Notes: generated by a model from the letters alone, not told the origin. 64,000 bases of DNA from Arsenicitalea aurantiaca (GCF_003994485.1 NZ_RZNJ01000004.1:434001-498000), one strand, 5' to 3'. Positions 49,583-58,261 are shown, numbered from the stretch's first letter. A program made the numbers and translations.

Positions 49583-50284
49583 ATGACGGAACGCTTTGCG
49601 ATCTATTATGCGCCGGGCCAGACCACGGCGCTCTGGCAGCGGGCGAGCCAGTGGCTGGGCCGCGACGCGGCGACCGGCGCAATGCTGCAGCCCCCGGTGC
49701 CGGGGCTGATGCGCGGGCGGCTCAACATGTTGGTCGCCCAGCCGGCGCGCTACGGTTTCCACGCCACCCTCAAGGCCCCAATGCGGCTTGCCCCCGGCAC
49801 GACCCGCGAGGCGCTCGAAGGCGCGCTCGCCGATTTCGTCATGACGCGGCGCGGTGCCGCGATCGGCCGTTTGCGGCTCGCCATCTTCGACCGCACGCTC
49901 GTTCTCATGCCCGAGCTTCAGAGCGAGCGGCTGCGCCAGCTCGCGGCGCAATGCGTCGTCGCCTTCGAGCCCTTCCGCGCCCCCTTGCGGGCCGAAGACC
50001 GTGCCCGCCGGGCCGCGAGCGGGCTGTCCGAACGCCAGCTCATGCTGCTCGAGCGCTTCGGCTACCCCTATGTCATGGAGGCCTTCCGCTTCCACATGAC
50101 CCTCACCGGCCGCCTTGCCCCCGAGGAGGCGGGGCCGGTGCAGGCGGCCGCGCAGGCCTTCTTTGCGCCGGTGCTCGAAGCGCCGCTCACCCTCGACCGG
50201 CTCAGCCTCTTTCACGAACCCGCGCCCGGCCAGCCCCTGCGCCGGCTCGTCGACTTTCCGTTCTCCATCCCCGTGGATGTCTGA
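49583..50284 (+). CDS. DUF1045 protein, putative 2H phosphoesterase
   Basis: A 233-residue protein of DUF1045 (TIGR03223), a family usually found in carbon-phosphorus lyase (phn) clusters. Two His-x-Thr motifs, YGFHATLKAP near residue 53 and FRFHMTLTG near residue 170, are the paired catalytic signature of the 2H phosphodiesterase superfamily. It would cleave or form cyclic phosphates of nucleotides or phosphonate-derived sugars. No phn gene is nearby. The start could also be the ATG nine bases upstream (MWQM). Confidence 0.88.
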   Translation: MTERFAIYYAPGQTTALWQRASQWLGRDAATGAMLQPPVPGLMRGRLNMLVAQPARYGFHATLKAPMRLAPGTTREALEGALADFVMTRRGAAIGRLRLAIFDRTLVLMPELQSERLRQLAAQCVVAFEPFRAPLRAEDRARRAASGLSERQLMLLERFGYPYVMEAFRFHMTLTGRLAPEEAGPVQAAAQAFFAPVLEAPLTLDRLSLFHEPAPGQPLRRLVDFPFSIPVDV

Positions 50285-50380
50285 AACCGTACACTGGGCG
50301 TGAACCAGTCGGCCGCTCGCGCGTTGAGGCCCTTGGTCAATCTTAGTGTCTTTATCGTTGTGTCCAGGGGAAAGCCATTC

Positions 50381-50527
50381 ATGAGCAGGAACACGCTCTA
50401 TCTCGTCATCGGCGTATTGGTGGCCGCGGTCATCGTTTTTGCGATCTACACCTACCAGCAGCAGACGCGGCCGGGGCTGGAGATCAGGGTCGACGAGCAG
50501 GGGCTCTCCGTCGAGGGCAATGGCTAG
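50381..50527 (+). CDS. Single-helix membrane mini-protein
   Basis: A 48-residue protein I do not recognise. One transmembrane helix, LYLVIGVLVAAVIVFAIYTY, is followed by a short polar tail (RPGLEIRVDEQGLSVEGNG), probably cytoplasm-to-periplasm with N-in. CAGGGGAAAG precedes the ATG at good spacing. The tail ILE/LEIxVxEQGLSVEGN pattern looks conserved in rhizobial hypothetical proteins as I recall. It lies 25 bases before another mini-gene on the same strand. Confidence 0.65.
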   Translation: MSRNTLYLVIGVLVAAVIVFAIYTYQQQTRPGLEIRVDEQGLSVEGNG

Positions 50528-50552
50528 CTTAAATCAACCAAGGAGCCAGACT

Positions 50553-50753
50553 ATGCACGAGGATCGCCGCGAGCGGATCGCCAGTGTAATCGACCAGGAA
50601 CTGCAGCGTCAGGCGCGCACCAGCGCCACCCGTCTCGATGTCTCCGCCATGGCGGATGCCGTCGATACGGCTCTGGGGGGCGCATCGCTTGCGCCCGGAG
50701 AGGCCGACGAGGGCAAGACCCCCGCCGAGCTCAATTCCAGCAACGACATCTGA
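50553..50753 (+). CDS. Small hypothetical protein
   Basis: A 66-residue, acidic, Ala-rich protein with a helical N-terminus (RRERIASVIDQELQRQ) and no membrane segment. AAGGAGCC lies nine bases before the ATG, which supports translation. Function is unknown. It follows the single-helix mini-protein by 25 bases, and the pair may be one operon; the convergent rhamnose isomerase gene ends 10 bases away. Confidence 0.55.
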   Translation: MHEDRRERIASVIDQELQRQARTSATRLDVSAMADAVDTALGGASLAPGEADEGKTPAELNSSNDI

Positions 50754-50763
50754 GCGTTCGCGC

Positions 50764-52056
50764 TCAGACGATGCCGCCCGATCCCCCGGCAACCGCCGGG
50801 CGGATAGCGGCGACGCGTGCGCGATAGCCCGCTTCGCGGAACGCCGCGACCGGGTCGATTGCGCCACCGGCCTCGAGCCGCGCCATGGCGAGGATCGGCT
50901 CGACATCGGTGCGGAAGGCCTGCTTCAGCGTCTCGCTCGCCATCAGCGCATCGTTTGCGTCCTGATGGGCTGAAAGCGCGTTCCGGTCGACGAGCAGCGC
51001 CAGGGCATAGGCGCGCCGCACTTCATTGGCCGAGACCATCAGGCTCTCGATGGGGTCGGTGACGTTGTGGCTCTGGTCGAGCATGTGCGCGGGGTGGAAC
51101 CCCTCGGCGCCTGCAAGCTCGGCGTCCACCAGCTCGTTGAAGACGAGGAACAGCCGATAGGGATCGATGGCGCCCGCATCGAGGTCGTCATCGCCATATT
51201 TGCTGTCGTTGAAGTGAAAGCCCCCGAGCTTCCTGAACTGAATGAGCCGCGAGACGATCATCTCGATATTGACGTTGGGCGCGTGATGCCCGAGATCGAC
51301 GAGGCAGAAGGCCTTGGGGCCGAGCTCCTGGGCGATCAGATAATTGGTGCCCCAGTCCTGCACCACCGTCGAATAGAAGGCCGGCTCGAACATCTTGTGC
51401 TCGGTGAAGACCCGCCAGTCCTCCGGCAGCGCCTTCACCACATCCTTCATCGCCGAAAGATAGCGCTCGAAGCTTTTGGCGAAGCTCGCCTGGCCCGGAA
51501 AATTGCTGCCATCCCCGATCCAGACGGTGAGGGCCTTCGAGCCGATCGCCTTCCCGATCTCGATGCACTCGATGTTGTGGGCGACCGCCTGTTCGCGGGT
51601 CGCCCGGTCGGTATGGCTCAGCGAGCCGAACTTGTAGGAATGGGCCTGCCCCGGCGCATCGGAAAACGTATTGGAGTTCATCGCGTCAAACCCAAGCCCC
51701 AGCCGCTCGCCGGCCTCGATGAGCTTTGCCGGTTCGGTCTTGTCCCAGGGAATGTGAAGCGAGACGTTGGGCGTGGCGCGGGTCAATTCGTTGATCACCG
51801 CGCAATCTTCGAGCTTGTCGAAGATGTGGCGCGGCTCGCCCGTGCCGGGGAAGCGCGCAAAGCGCGTGCCGCCCGTGCCGACGCCCCATGAAGGGACGGC
51901 GACCGAAAAGCCGGCAACTCTGTCGCGGATATCGTCGATCGCGATCCCGCGCCGGTCGAGCCGTTCCCCAAGGCTCTCGTAATCGGTGCGGAGCGCGGCG
52001 AGCCGGCTCTCATTGTGGCGCGCAACGACATCGGCGCCGATCATCTCTTCGGTCAT
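50764..52056 (-). CDS. rhaI: L-rhamnose isomerase RhaI
   Basis: A 430-residue sugar isomerase of the rhizobial/Pseudomonas L-rhamnose isomerase group, related to xylose isomerase folds. FRVFTEHKMFEPAF-like VFTEHKMFEPAFYST has the metal Glu, LVDLGHHAPNVNIE the metal Asp and His, and GGFHFNDSKYGDDD another His and Asp cluster. It converts L-rhamnose to L-rhamnulose. It is 59 bases downstream of rhaD on the minus strand and thus in the rhaDI transcription unit. Confidence 0.93.
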   Translation of the reverse strand: MTEEMIGADVVARHNESRLAALRTDYESLGERLDRRGIAIDDIRDRVAGFSVAVPSWGVGTGGTRFARFPGTGEPRHIFDKLEDCAVINELTRATPNVSLHIPWDKTEPAKLIEAGERLGLGFDAMNSNTFSDAPGQAHSYKFGSLSHTDRATREQAVAHNIECIEIGKAIGSKALTVWIGDGSNFPGQASFAKSFERYLSAMKDVVKALPEDWRVFTEHKMFEPAFYSTVVQDWGTNYLIAQELGPKAFCLVDLGHHAPNVNIEMIVSRLIQFRKLGGFHFNDSKYGDDDLDAGAIDPYRLFLVFNELVDAELAGAEGFHPAHMLDQSHNVTDPIESLMVSANEVRRAYALALLVDRNALSAHQDANDALMASETLKQAFRTDVEPILAMARLEAGGAIDPVAAFREAGYRARVAAIRPAVAGGSGGIV

Positions 52057-52115
52057 GGCTCAGTCCTCCCATTCTTGCAGAAGCGCGGGACGGTCGGGCC
52101 GCCCCACGCGCCCGA

Positions 52116-54215
52116 TCAGCGCGTAAAGCTCTGCGCGTTGCCCGCATCGACATTGATGATGTTGCCGGTCGATTTTGCCGACATGTCGGAAGCGAGGAAA
52201 TAGACGGCTTCGGCGATGTCCTCGGGGTAGACCGAGCGCTTCAGCATCGAGCGCTGGCGATAGTGCTCCTCGAGTTCGTCCGGCGCCATCTTGTAGGCGG
52301 CGGCGCGCTGTTCGCGCCATTCCCCGGTCCAGATCTTGGAGCCGCGCAGCACCGCATCGGGATTGACGGTGTTGACGCGGATGGCTTCGCCTGCCCCCTC
52401 GAGCGCAAGGCAGCGCGCCAGATGGATCTCGGCGGCCTTGGCCGTGCAGTAGGCGGCCGCATTGGGCGAAGCGGCGAGCCCGTTCTTGGACGCGATGAAG
52501 ACGATGTTGCCGCCGATCTTCTGGGTCTTGAAGAGCCGGAACGCTTCGCGCGAGACGAGGAAATAGCCCTTGGCCAGAATGTCCATGTTGCGGTTCCACA
52601 TGGAAAGCTCCGTATCCTCGATCGGGGCCGACGAGGAAATGCCGGCATTCGAAACGAGAATGTCCCCGCCGCCAAAGGCAAGCGCCATGGCCTTGAAGGC
52701 CATGGCGACGCCGGCCTCGTCGGTCACGTCGAGCCGGACGGGATGGACGAAATCCTTCCCGAAACGGGCGCCCAGTTCCTCGGTCGCGCTGCCGAGCGCC
52801 GCCTCGTCGATATCGGCAATGACGACGCAGGCGCCTTCGGCCATCAGCCGGCCGGCGGTCGCCTTGCCGATTCCGCCCGCGCCCCCGGTAATGAAGGCGA
52901 CATGCCCCGCAAGCGATTTGGGCTTCGGCATGCGCTGGAGCTTGGCCTCCTCGAGTAGCCAGTATTCGATGTCGAACGCCTCCTGCTCGTCGAGCCCGCG
53001 ATAGGTGGAAACGGCGGAGGCCCCGCGCATGACGTTGATGGCGTTGACGTAGAATTCGCCCGAAATCCGCGCCGTCGCCTTGTCCTTGGCAAAGGTCAGC
53101 ATGCCGACCCCGGGAACGAGATAGACGACCGCATTGGCGTCCCGCATGGCCGGGCTGTCGGGCCGCCGGGAGCGCTCGTAATAGGCCGCATAGTCGGCCC
53201 GATAGGCTTCGAGCGCTGCCCCGAGGCCTCCGAGCGTCGCATCGAGATCGGGATTGGCCGGATCGAAATCGACCACCAGCGGGCGGATCTTGGTCCTGAG
53301 GAAATGGTCCGGGCACGATGTGCCGAGCGCGGCCAGCGCCCGCATGTCCCGCGAAGAGACGAATTCGAGAACCGCATCGCTGTCGTCGAAATGGCCGAGC
53401 TTCTTGCTGTCGGCCGAAATCATGCCGCGGATGGCGGGCATCAGCCGCGCCGCCACCGCGCGGCGCTCCTCGGCGCTGAGCGGGGTGACCGCCGGGCCGC
53501 CAAAGGCCGGGGTGCCCGCGGTCCGCTCCTCGAGCCATTCGATGGCGCGGTTGATGATCTCGATGGTGGTTTCGTAGCACTCCTTGGGCGTATCGCCCCA
53601 GGTGAAGAGCCCGTGGCTTTCGAGGATCACGCCACGCGCATCGGGGTTCTCGAGGCAGAATGTCTCGAGCCAGAGCCCCAGTTCGAACCCTGGGCGCTTC
53701 CAGGGGAGCCAGCCGATCTCGCTCCCGAAGATCTCCTGCGTCAGCGCCTTGGAATCGGCGCTCGCGGCAATGGCGATGATCGCGTCGGGATGCATGTGAT
53801 CAACGAAGGGCTTCGGCACATAGGCGTGGAGCGGCGTGTCGATCGAGGCGGCGCGCGGGTTGAGGTTGAAGGTCGCGTGGGGGAGGTAGCCCACCATTTC
53901 GTCCTCGTGTTCGAGCCCGCGATAGAGCCCTTTCAGCGCCCGCAGCTTGTCCATGTAGAGCGTCGAGAACCCGTCGAGCTTGATGGTGCCGACATCCCCG
54001 CCCGACCCCTTGACCCATAGCACTTCGACGCTCTGCCCCGTCAGCGGATCGGTCTCGAAGATCTTTGAGGATGTGTTGCCGCCGCCATAATTGGTGACGC
54101 GCTTGTCCGAGCCCAGGAGGTTCGAGCGATAGACGAGCCGCTCCGGCTCGCTCATCGCGGCGGCCTTCGCGTCGTCCCAGAGATTGGCGAGGCGGCTTGA
54201 GGCTGAACTGGACAT
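52116..54215 (-). CDS. rhaD: Bifunctional rhamnulose-1-phosphate aldolase / short-chain dehydrogenase RhaD
   Basis: A 699-residue fusion. Residues 1 to about 430 are a class II aldolase: YGGGNTSSK near the start, metal His in FVDHMHPDAIIAI and SHGLFTW. From about 440 there is an SDR: ITGGAGGIG, NAGISSSAP and the active-site YCTAK. It splits rhamnulose-1-phosphate to DHAP and L-lactaldehyde, and the SDR half oxidises or reduces the aldehyde product. GGGAGGGACC precedes the ATG. It diverges from rhaR, with repeat-rich control sequence between. Confidence 0.95.
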   Translation of the reverse strand: MSSSASSRLANLWDDAKAAAMSEPERLVYRSNLLGSDKRVTNYGGGNTSSKIFETDPLTGQSVEVLWVKGSGGDVGTIKLDGFSTLYMDKLRALKGLYRGLEHEDEMVGYLPHATFNLNPRAASIDTPLHAYVPKPFVDHMHPDAIIAIAASADSKALTQEIFGSEIGWLPWKRPGFELGLWLETFCLENPDARGVILESHGLFTWGDTPKECYETTIEIINRAIEWLEERTAGTPAFGGPAVTPLSAEERRAVAARLMPAIRGMISADSKKLGHFDDSDAVLEFVSSRDMRALAALGTSCPDHFLRTKIRPLVVDFDPANPDLDATLGGLGAALEAYRADYAAYYERSRRPDSPAMRDANAVVYLVPGVGMLTFAKDKATARISGEFYVNAINVMRGASAVSTYRGLDEQEAFDIEYWLLEEAKLQRMPKPKSLAGHVAFITGGAGGIGKATAGRLMAEGACVVIADIDEAALGSATEELGARFGKDFVHPVRLDVTDEAGVAMAFKAMALAFGGGDILVSNAGISSSAPIEDTELSMWNRNMDILAKGYFLVSREAFRLFKTQKIGGNIVFIASKNGLAASPNAAAYCTAKAAEIHLARCLALEGAGEAIRVNTVNPDAVLRGSKIWTGEWREQRAAAYKMAPDELEEHYRQRSMLKRSVYPEDIAEAVYFLASDMSAKSTGNIINVDAGNAQSFTR

Positions 54216-54283
54216 GAGGGTCCCTCCCGAGGATCTGCGTTTGGCGCCGATATGCGCACCACGCCGCCCCAGTGTCAATCAGG

Positions 54284-54312
54284 ACCGATCAAAACCGGAT
54301 CACAACCGATCA
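54284..54312. promoter_or_regulatory. Three phased direct repeats in the rhaD/rhaR control region
   Basis: ACCGATCA (54284), ACCGGATCA (54294) and ACCGATCA (54305) recur every 10-11 bases, one helical turn, so all copies face the same side. Adjacent ATGATTGAAATTGATTGACAATGATC adds AT-rich promoter-like sequence. Such arrays fit a DeoR-family repressor such as RhaR. It sits 68 bases upstream of rhaD and 64 of rhaR. Binding is inferred. Confidence 0.6.
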
Positions 54313-54376
54313 GCATGATTGAAATTGATTGACAATGATCGTTTGCCCGGTCGTGATGGGTGGGAGGGAGACCCCG

Positions 54377-55168
54377 ATGCACGAACGCGAGCGCCACCGC
54401 CTGATTCTCAATGCCGTGCAGTCGCGCGCGGTGGCGACCGTGGGCGAACTCGTGGCCTTGACGGCGAGCTCGGAGGCGACGGTGCGGCGCGATATCGCCG
54501 CGCTCGATTCTGCAGGCCGGCTGCGGCGGGTGCGCGGGGGCGCCGAGGCGCTCGAGCCGAGCGGTCCCGGCACGCTCCTGGGCCGCTCCTTCCGCGCCAA
54601 CGAGACGCTCCACATCGAAAAAAAACGCGCCATCGCCCGGGCGGCGTCCGCCCTCTGCGCCGATGGCGAGCCGATCATCATCAATGGCGGCACCACCACC
54701 TTCCAGATGGTGCATGCTCTGGGAGACCGGCGGCTGCAGGTCTTCACCAATTCCTTCCCCATTGCCGAGCACCTGCTGCACCATTCGCGCAACGGGGTGA
54801 TGATCCAGGGCGGCACCATCTACCGGGAGCAGTCGATCATCCTCTCGCCCTTCGAGAACGACGTGTCGCGCCATTTCTACGCGCGCAAGATGTTCATGAG
54901 CAGCCAGGGGATCGGGCCGCAGGGCCTGATGGAGGCCGATCCGCTCCTGATCCAGGCCGAGTTGAAACTGATCGATCAGGCGGACGAGCTGATCGTGCTC
55001 GCCGACAGCTCGAAATTCTCGGGCCGCTCGAGCTTCATCCTCTGTCCGCTCGAGCGGGTGACGACGGTGATCACGGATCCCGGCATCACCGCGGAAAATC
55101 GGCAGATGCTCGCCGATGCGGGGGTGGGGCTGATCGTCGTGGGAGAAGCCGAGGCCAGCGCGGCCTGA
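54377..55168 (+). CDS. rhaR: DeoR-family regulator of rhamnose catabolism RhaR
   Basis: A 263-residue DeoR-type repressor. The N-terminal helix-turn-helix reads ATVGELVALTASSEATVRRDIAALDSAGRLRRVRGGAE; the C-terminal sugar-phosphate-binding half has IIINGGTTTFQMVHAL, GGTIYREQSII and ILVVLADSS-like LIVLADSSKFSGRSS. MHERERHRLIL resembles the start of rhizobial RhaR. GGGAGGGAG precedes the ATG at 54377. It likely controls rhaD-rhaI and rhaK and senses a phosphorylated intermediate such as rhamnulose-1-phosphate. Confidence 0.9.
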   Translation: MHERERHRLILNAVQSRAVATVGELVALTASSEATVRRDIAALDSAGRLRRVRGGAEALEPSGPGTLLGRSFRANETLHIEKKRAIARAASALCADGEPIIINGGTTTFQMVHALGDRRLQVFTNSFPIAEHLLHHSRNGVMIQGGTIYREQSIILSPFENDVSRHFYARKMFMSSQGIGPQGLMEADPLLIQAELKLIDQADELIVLADSSKFSGRSSFILCPLERVTTVITDPGITAENRQMLADAGVGLIVVGEAEASAA

Positions 55169-55189
55169 AGGCAAAGGGAGGGAGACCGG

Positions 55190-56578
55190 GTGCAGAACGA
55201 ACCCATTGTCGGGGTCATCGACATCGGCAAGTCGAACGCCAAATTCGCCCTCGTCGATCTGGCGCGCCGGCGCGAGATCGCCGTGCGCAAGCGCCCCAAC
55301 GCCGTCGTGGGCACCGGCCCCTATCCCCATTATGACATCGAGGGCATCTGGGCTTTCCTGATCGATGCCATCGCCGAGCTCAACGCCGAGGAGCCCATCG
55401 ACGTCCTGAGCGTCACGACCCATGGCGCCGGCGGTGCCCTCCTCGACGAAACCGGCGCGCTGGCGCTGCCCGTGCTCGACTATGAGCATGAGGGCCCCGA
55501 TGCGCTCGCCGCCCAATATGATGCCGCCCGCCCCGATTTTTCTGAAAGCTTTACCCCGCGCCTCCCCGGCGGGCTCAATCTGGGCGCGCAGTTCTTCTGG
55601 CAGGCGCGCGCCTTCCCCGAAGCCTTCGCCCGGGTCAGGACCATCCTCACCTATCCCCAATACTGGGCCCATCGCCTCTGCGGGGTCGCGGCCAACGAGA
55701 TCACTTCGCTCGGCTGCCACACCGACCTCTGGGATTTCCCCGGAGGCGGCTGGTCTTCGCTCGTGCGTGCCGAAGGCTGGCAGGACCGGCTCGCCCCCCT
55801 GCGCAAGGCATCCGACCGGCTCGGGCCGGTGCGGCCCGATCTCGTGCGCAAGCTCGGCCTCAGGCGCGATGTCCCCGTGCTAGCCGGCATCCACGATTCC
55901 AACGCCTCGCTGCTGCCGCACCTCATCGGGCGCACGCCGCCCTTTTCGGTGGTCTCGACGGGCACCTGGGTGATCGTCTGCACCCCCGGCGGCCCGCTCG
56001 ACGGGCTCGATCCGGCCCGCGATTGTCTTGCCAATTGCGATGCTTTCGGGCGCGCCGTGCCCTCGGCCCGCTTCATGGGCGGGCGCGAATTCTCGCTCCT
56101 GATCGAAAGGCAGGCGGCCGTTCCCTCCACCGAGGCCGTCGGGCGCGTGCTCGAAACGGGCGCCATGCTGCTGCCATCGGTGCAGCAGGGCTCGGGCCCC
56201 TTTCCGCACCGCACCCCGCACTGGACGATCCCCGAGGCCGAGCACGATCCCGAGGCGCGCTTCGTCATCGTCTCGTTATATCTGGCGCTGATGACCGCCG
56301 AATGCCTCGCGCTCAGCGGCGCGACGGGGCCGAGCGTCGTCGAAGGCCCCTTTGCGACGAACGGGCTCTATCTCGACATGCTGAGCGCCGTCACCGGCCG
56401 CCCCGTCGAACCGATGACGGCAAGCGCCACCGGCACCTCGATCGGCGCGGCGATGCTGGCCGAGCTGGGCACGAACGGGGCCGGTGGGCGCGAGACGCCG
56501 CGGGCGCATGTCACGCGCGCGGAGTTCGCGCCGCTGATGGCGCGCTATGGAGAGGCCTGGCGGGCAGCCCTCTCCTGA
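55190..56578 (+). CDS. rhaK: Rhamnulokinase-type FGGY carbohydrate kinase RhaK
   Basis: A 462-residue FGGY kinase. The ATP-binding phosphate-1 block is VIDIGKSNAKFAL; GAGGALLDETG, HDSNASLLPHL (with the catalytic Asp) and VVSTGTWVIVCTPGGPL are present. In the rhizobial rhamnose pathway RhaK phosphorylates the sugar and is needed for its uptake. The start is GTG at 55190 with GGGAGGGA upstream. It is 22 bases after rhaR and surely in the same operon. Rha transporter genes are not in the window. Confidence 0.92.
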   Translation: MQNEPIVGVIDIGKSNAKFALVDLARRREIAVRKRPNAVVGTGPYPHYDIEGIWAFLIDAIAELNAEEPIDVLSVTTHGAGGALLDETGALALPVLDYEHEGPDALAAQYDAARPDFSESFTPRLPGGLNLGAQFFWQARAFPEAFARVRTILTYPQYWAHRLCGVAANEITSLGCHTDLWDFPGGGWSSLVRAEGWQDRLAPLRKASDRLGPVRPDLVRKLGLRRDVPVLAGIHDSNASLLPHLIGRTPPFSVVSTGTWVIVCTPGGPLDGLDPARDCLANCDAFGRAVPSARFMGGREFSLLIERQAAVPSTEAVGRVLETGAMLLPSVQQGSGPFPHRTPHWTIPEAEHDPEARFVIVSLYLALMTAECLALSGATGPSVVEGPFATNGLYLDMLSAVTGRPVEPMTASATGTSIGAAMLAELGTNGAGGRETPRAHVTRAEFAPLMARYGEAWRAALS

Positions 56579-56583
56579 TCGGG

Positions 56584-56802
56584 TCAGGCGGCGGCGGTGT
56601 TGGCTTCGGCCACGGCTGCCGAAACGCCCGCGCGCGCAGCCTCGAGGCTCGCATAATGTTCGCCGTCGACGCCGAAGGCTTCGAGCCGCACGGCCATGAA
56701 CCGGTAGCCGCTCTCCGCGGGCACGACGACGCCCACGGGCTCGCCGAACACTTCGATCATGACGGGTCTGGTGCCGCTGGCGGGCAGGGATGGATGGTGC
56801 AT
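56584..56802 (-). CDS. Small hypothetical protein
   Basis: A 72-residue protein. The block IEVFGEPVGVVVPAESGYRFMAVRLEAFGVDGEHYASLEAA looks like short rhizobial proteins that I recall as unannotated. The 3' tail is Ala/Gly-rich. GAGGGA lies eight bases before the ATG. The stop is only five bases from the convergent rhaK stop. Function unknown. Confidence 0.5.
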   Translation of the reverse strand: MHHPSLPASGTRPVMIEVFGEPVGVVVPAESGYRFMAVRLEAFGVDGEHYASLEAARAGVSAAVAEANTAAA

Positions 56803-57157
56803 GAGAGTATTCCCTCGGTGCGTCGGTTGCCGACGACCGGGCTGTTACCTGAGTTTTGAGACGGGGACGTGACGGAGGGTCACATTCGTTTGCGTCGGTA
56901 ACAGCCGCGCTGGGCCAGATGCGCCGGAAGGCGTTTTACCGAAATGGCAGTCAGGTCAGATTTGTGCATCCTCAACTCCCATTTCTGCTGGCGTGGAAAA
57001 CTCAAACTCGACCATATGCCCATTCGTTGCAGGTGGCGAGGGCATTTCGACCAAAAATCATGGCCCGCCCGCAAAACCCTGCCCCGCGTCCCGCTTTAGG
57101 ACGCGCCCTTGCGCCATCGGCGCCGATCTGGTGAGCTTGTTCCCGGAGGAGGATCAA
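56803..57157. other. Intergenic region before the LacI-family regulator
   Basis: About 355 bases, AT-richer than its surroundings, probably divergent promoters of the mini-protein and the regulator. It holds a perfect 10-base inverted repeat, GGCTGTTACC at 56840-56849 and GGTAACAGCC at 56897-56906, separated by 47 bases. I see no RNA gene. Confidence 0.4.
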
Positions 57158-58258
57158 TTGGCAGAACCGACCAGCACGGTCCGTCGGCGGGGGCGCGCGC
57201 CCTCGGTCTCGGCGGCCGGCACCGGCCCGCGGCCGACGCTCAAGACCATCGCCGAGATCACCGGGCTTGCGGTGACCACGGTCTCCCGGGCGCTCAACAA
57301 TGCCCCCGAGCTCGCCGCCGAGACGCGCGAGCGCGTGCGGCGCGTCGCCGACGAGATCGGCTACCTCCCCGATCGCACCGCGCTTCGCCTGAAGACGGGC
57401 CGCACGCACGTCATCAGCTTCATCCTCGATCCCCATGACGAGCTCCTGGGCTTCGGCCAGTCCATGGTCTCGGGGCTGATCGCGGCGCTGCGCGATACGC
57501 CCTACCACCTCGTCATCACGCCCAATTTCCGCAATGTCGATCCCATCGAGCCGGTGCGCTACATCATCCGCAACCGCATGGCGGACGGGGTGATCTTCTC
57601 GCGCATCGTGCCCGATGATGCGCGCGTGAAGCTGCTGCTCGAAACCGGCCTGCCCTTCGTCACCCACGGGCGCACGGCGCTCGGGGTGGAGCATGCCTTC
57701 GTCGACTATGACAACGAGGCGTTCGCGCGGCTCGCGGTCGCTCGGCTCGTGCGGCGCGGTCGCCGGCGGCTCGCCATCCTCGTGCCGCCCGAACCCCTCA
57801 GTTTCGGGCTTCACCTGCGCAGCGGCTTCTCCGCTGAAACCACGGCCGCGCGTGTTTCGGGCCGCATTCTCGATACCCCCTCGCTCGACGACAGCACCGA
57901 AGCCATCGCCCGCGCGGTCACCGCCATGCTGCAGGCGCCCGATGCGCCGGACGGGTTCGTGTGCAGCGGCGATGCGGCGGCGCTCGCGGTCATGGCCGGC
58001 ATCGCCGATGCAGGTCTGCGTGTCGGGGTCGATATCGATATCGTCGCCAAGCAGACCTCGCCCGTCCTTGCCCAATTGCGCCCGCAGGTCGATGCGATCG
58101 CCGAGGATATCGGGCTTGCCGGGCTCCAGCTCGGCGAGGCGCTCCTCAAGGCGATCGGCGGGACGCCGCCCGAAAAGCTGCAGATCCTCCACCGCCCCGA
58201 CATCACCCAGTTCGATGTCGACGGCCCCTATCCCCAGCGCCCGCGCCCGTTCGGCTGA
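57158..58258 (+). CDS. LacI-family transcriptional regulator
   Basis: A 366-residue LacI-type regulator. Its helix-turn-helix is TLKTIAEITGLAVTTVSRALNN, followed by the hinge region ERVRRVADEIGYLPDRTALRL; the C-terminal periplasmic-binding-like fold senses a sugar. A 25-residue basic N-terminal extension (VRRRGRAPSV) precedes the DNA-binding domain. The start is TTG at 57158, preceded by CGGAGGAGG, a very strong ribosome site; the longer frame would add 55 poor residues. No obvious target operon adjoins it, since the next gene is an ABC-F ATPase on the opposite strand. Confidence 0.92.
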   Translation: MAEPTSTVRRRGRAPSVSAAGTGPRPTLKTIAEITGLAVTTVSRALNNAPELAAETRERVRRVADEIGYLPDRTALRLKTGRTHVISFILDPHDELLGFGQSMVSGLIAALRDTPYHLVITPNFRNVDPIEPVRYIIRNRMADGVIFSRIVPDDARVKLLLETGLPFVTHGRTALGVEHAFVDYDNEAFARLAVARLVRRGRRRLAILVPPEPLSFGLHLRSGFSAETTAARVSGRILDTPSLDDSTEAIARAVTAMLQAPDAPDGFVCSGDAAALAVMAGIADAGLRVGVDIDIVAKQTSPVLAQLRPQVDAIAEDIGLAGLQLGEALLKAIGGTPPEKLQILHRPDITQFDVDGPYPQRPRPFG

Positions 58259-58261
58259 AGC

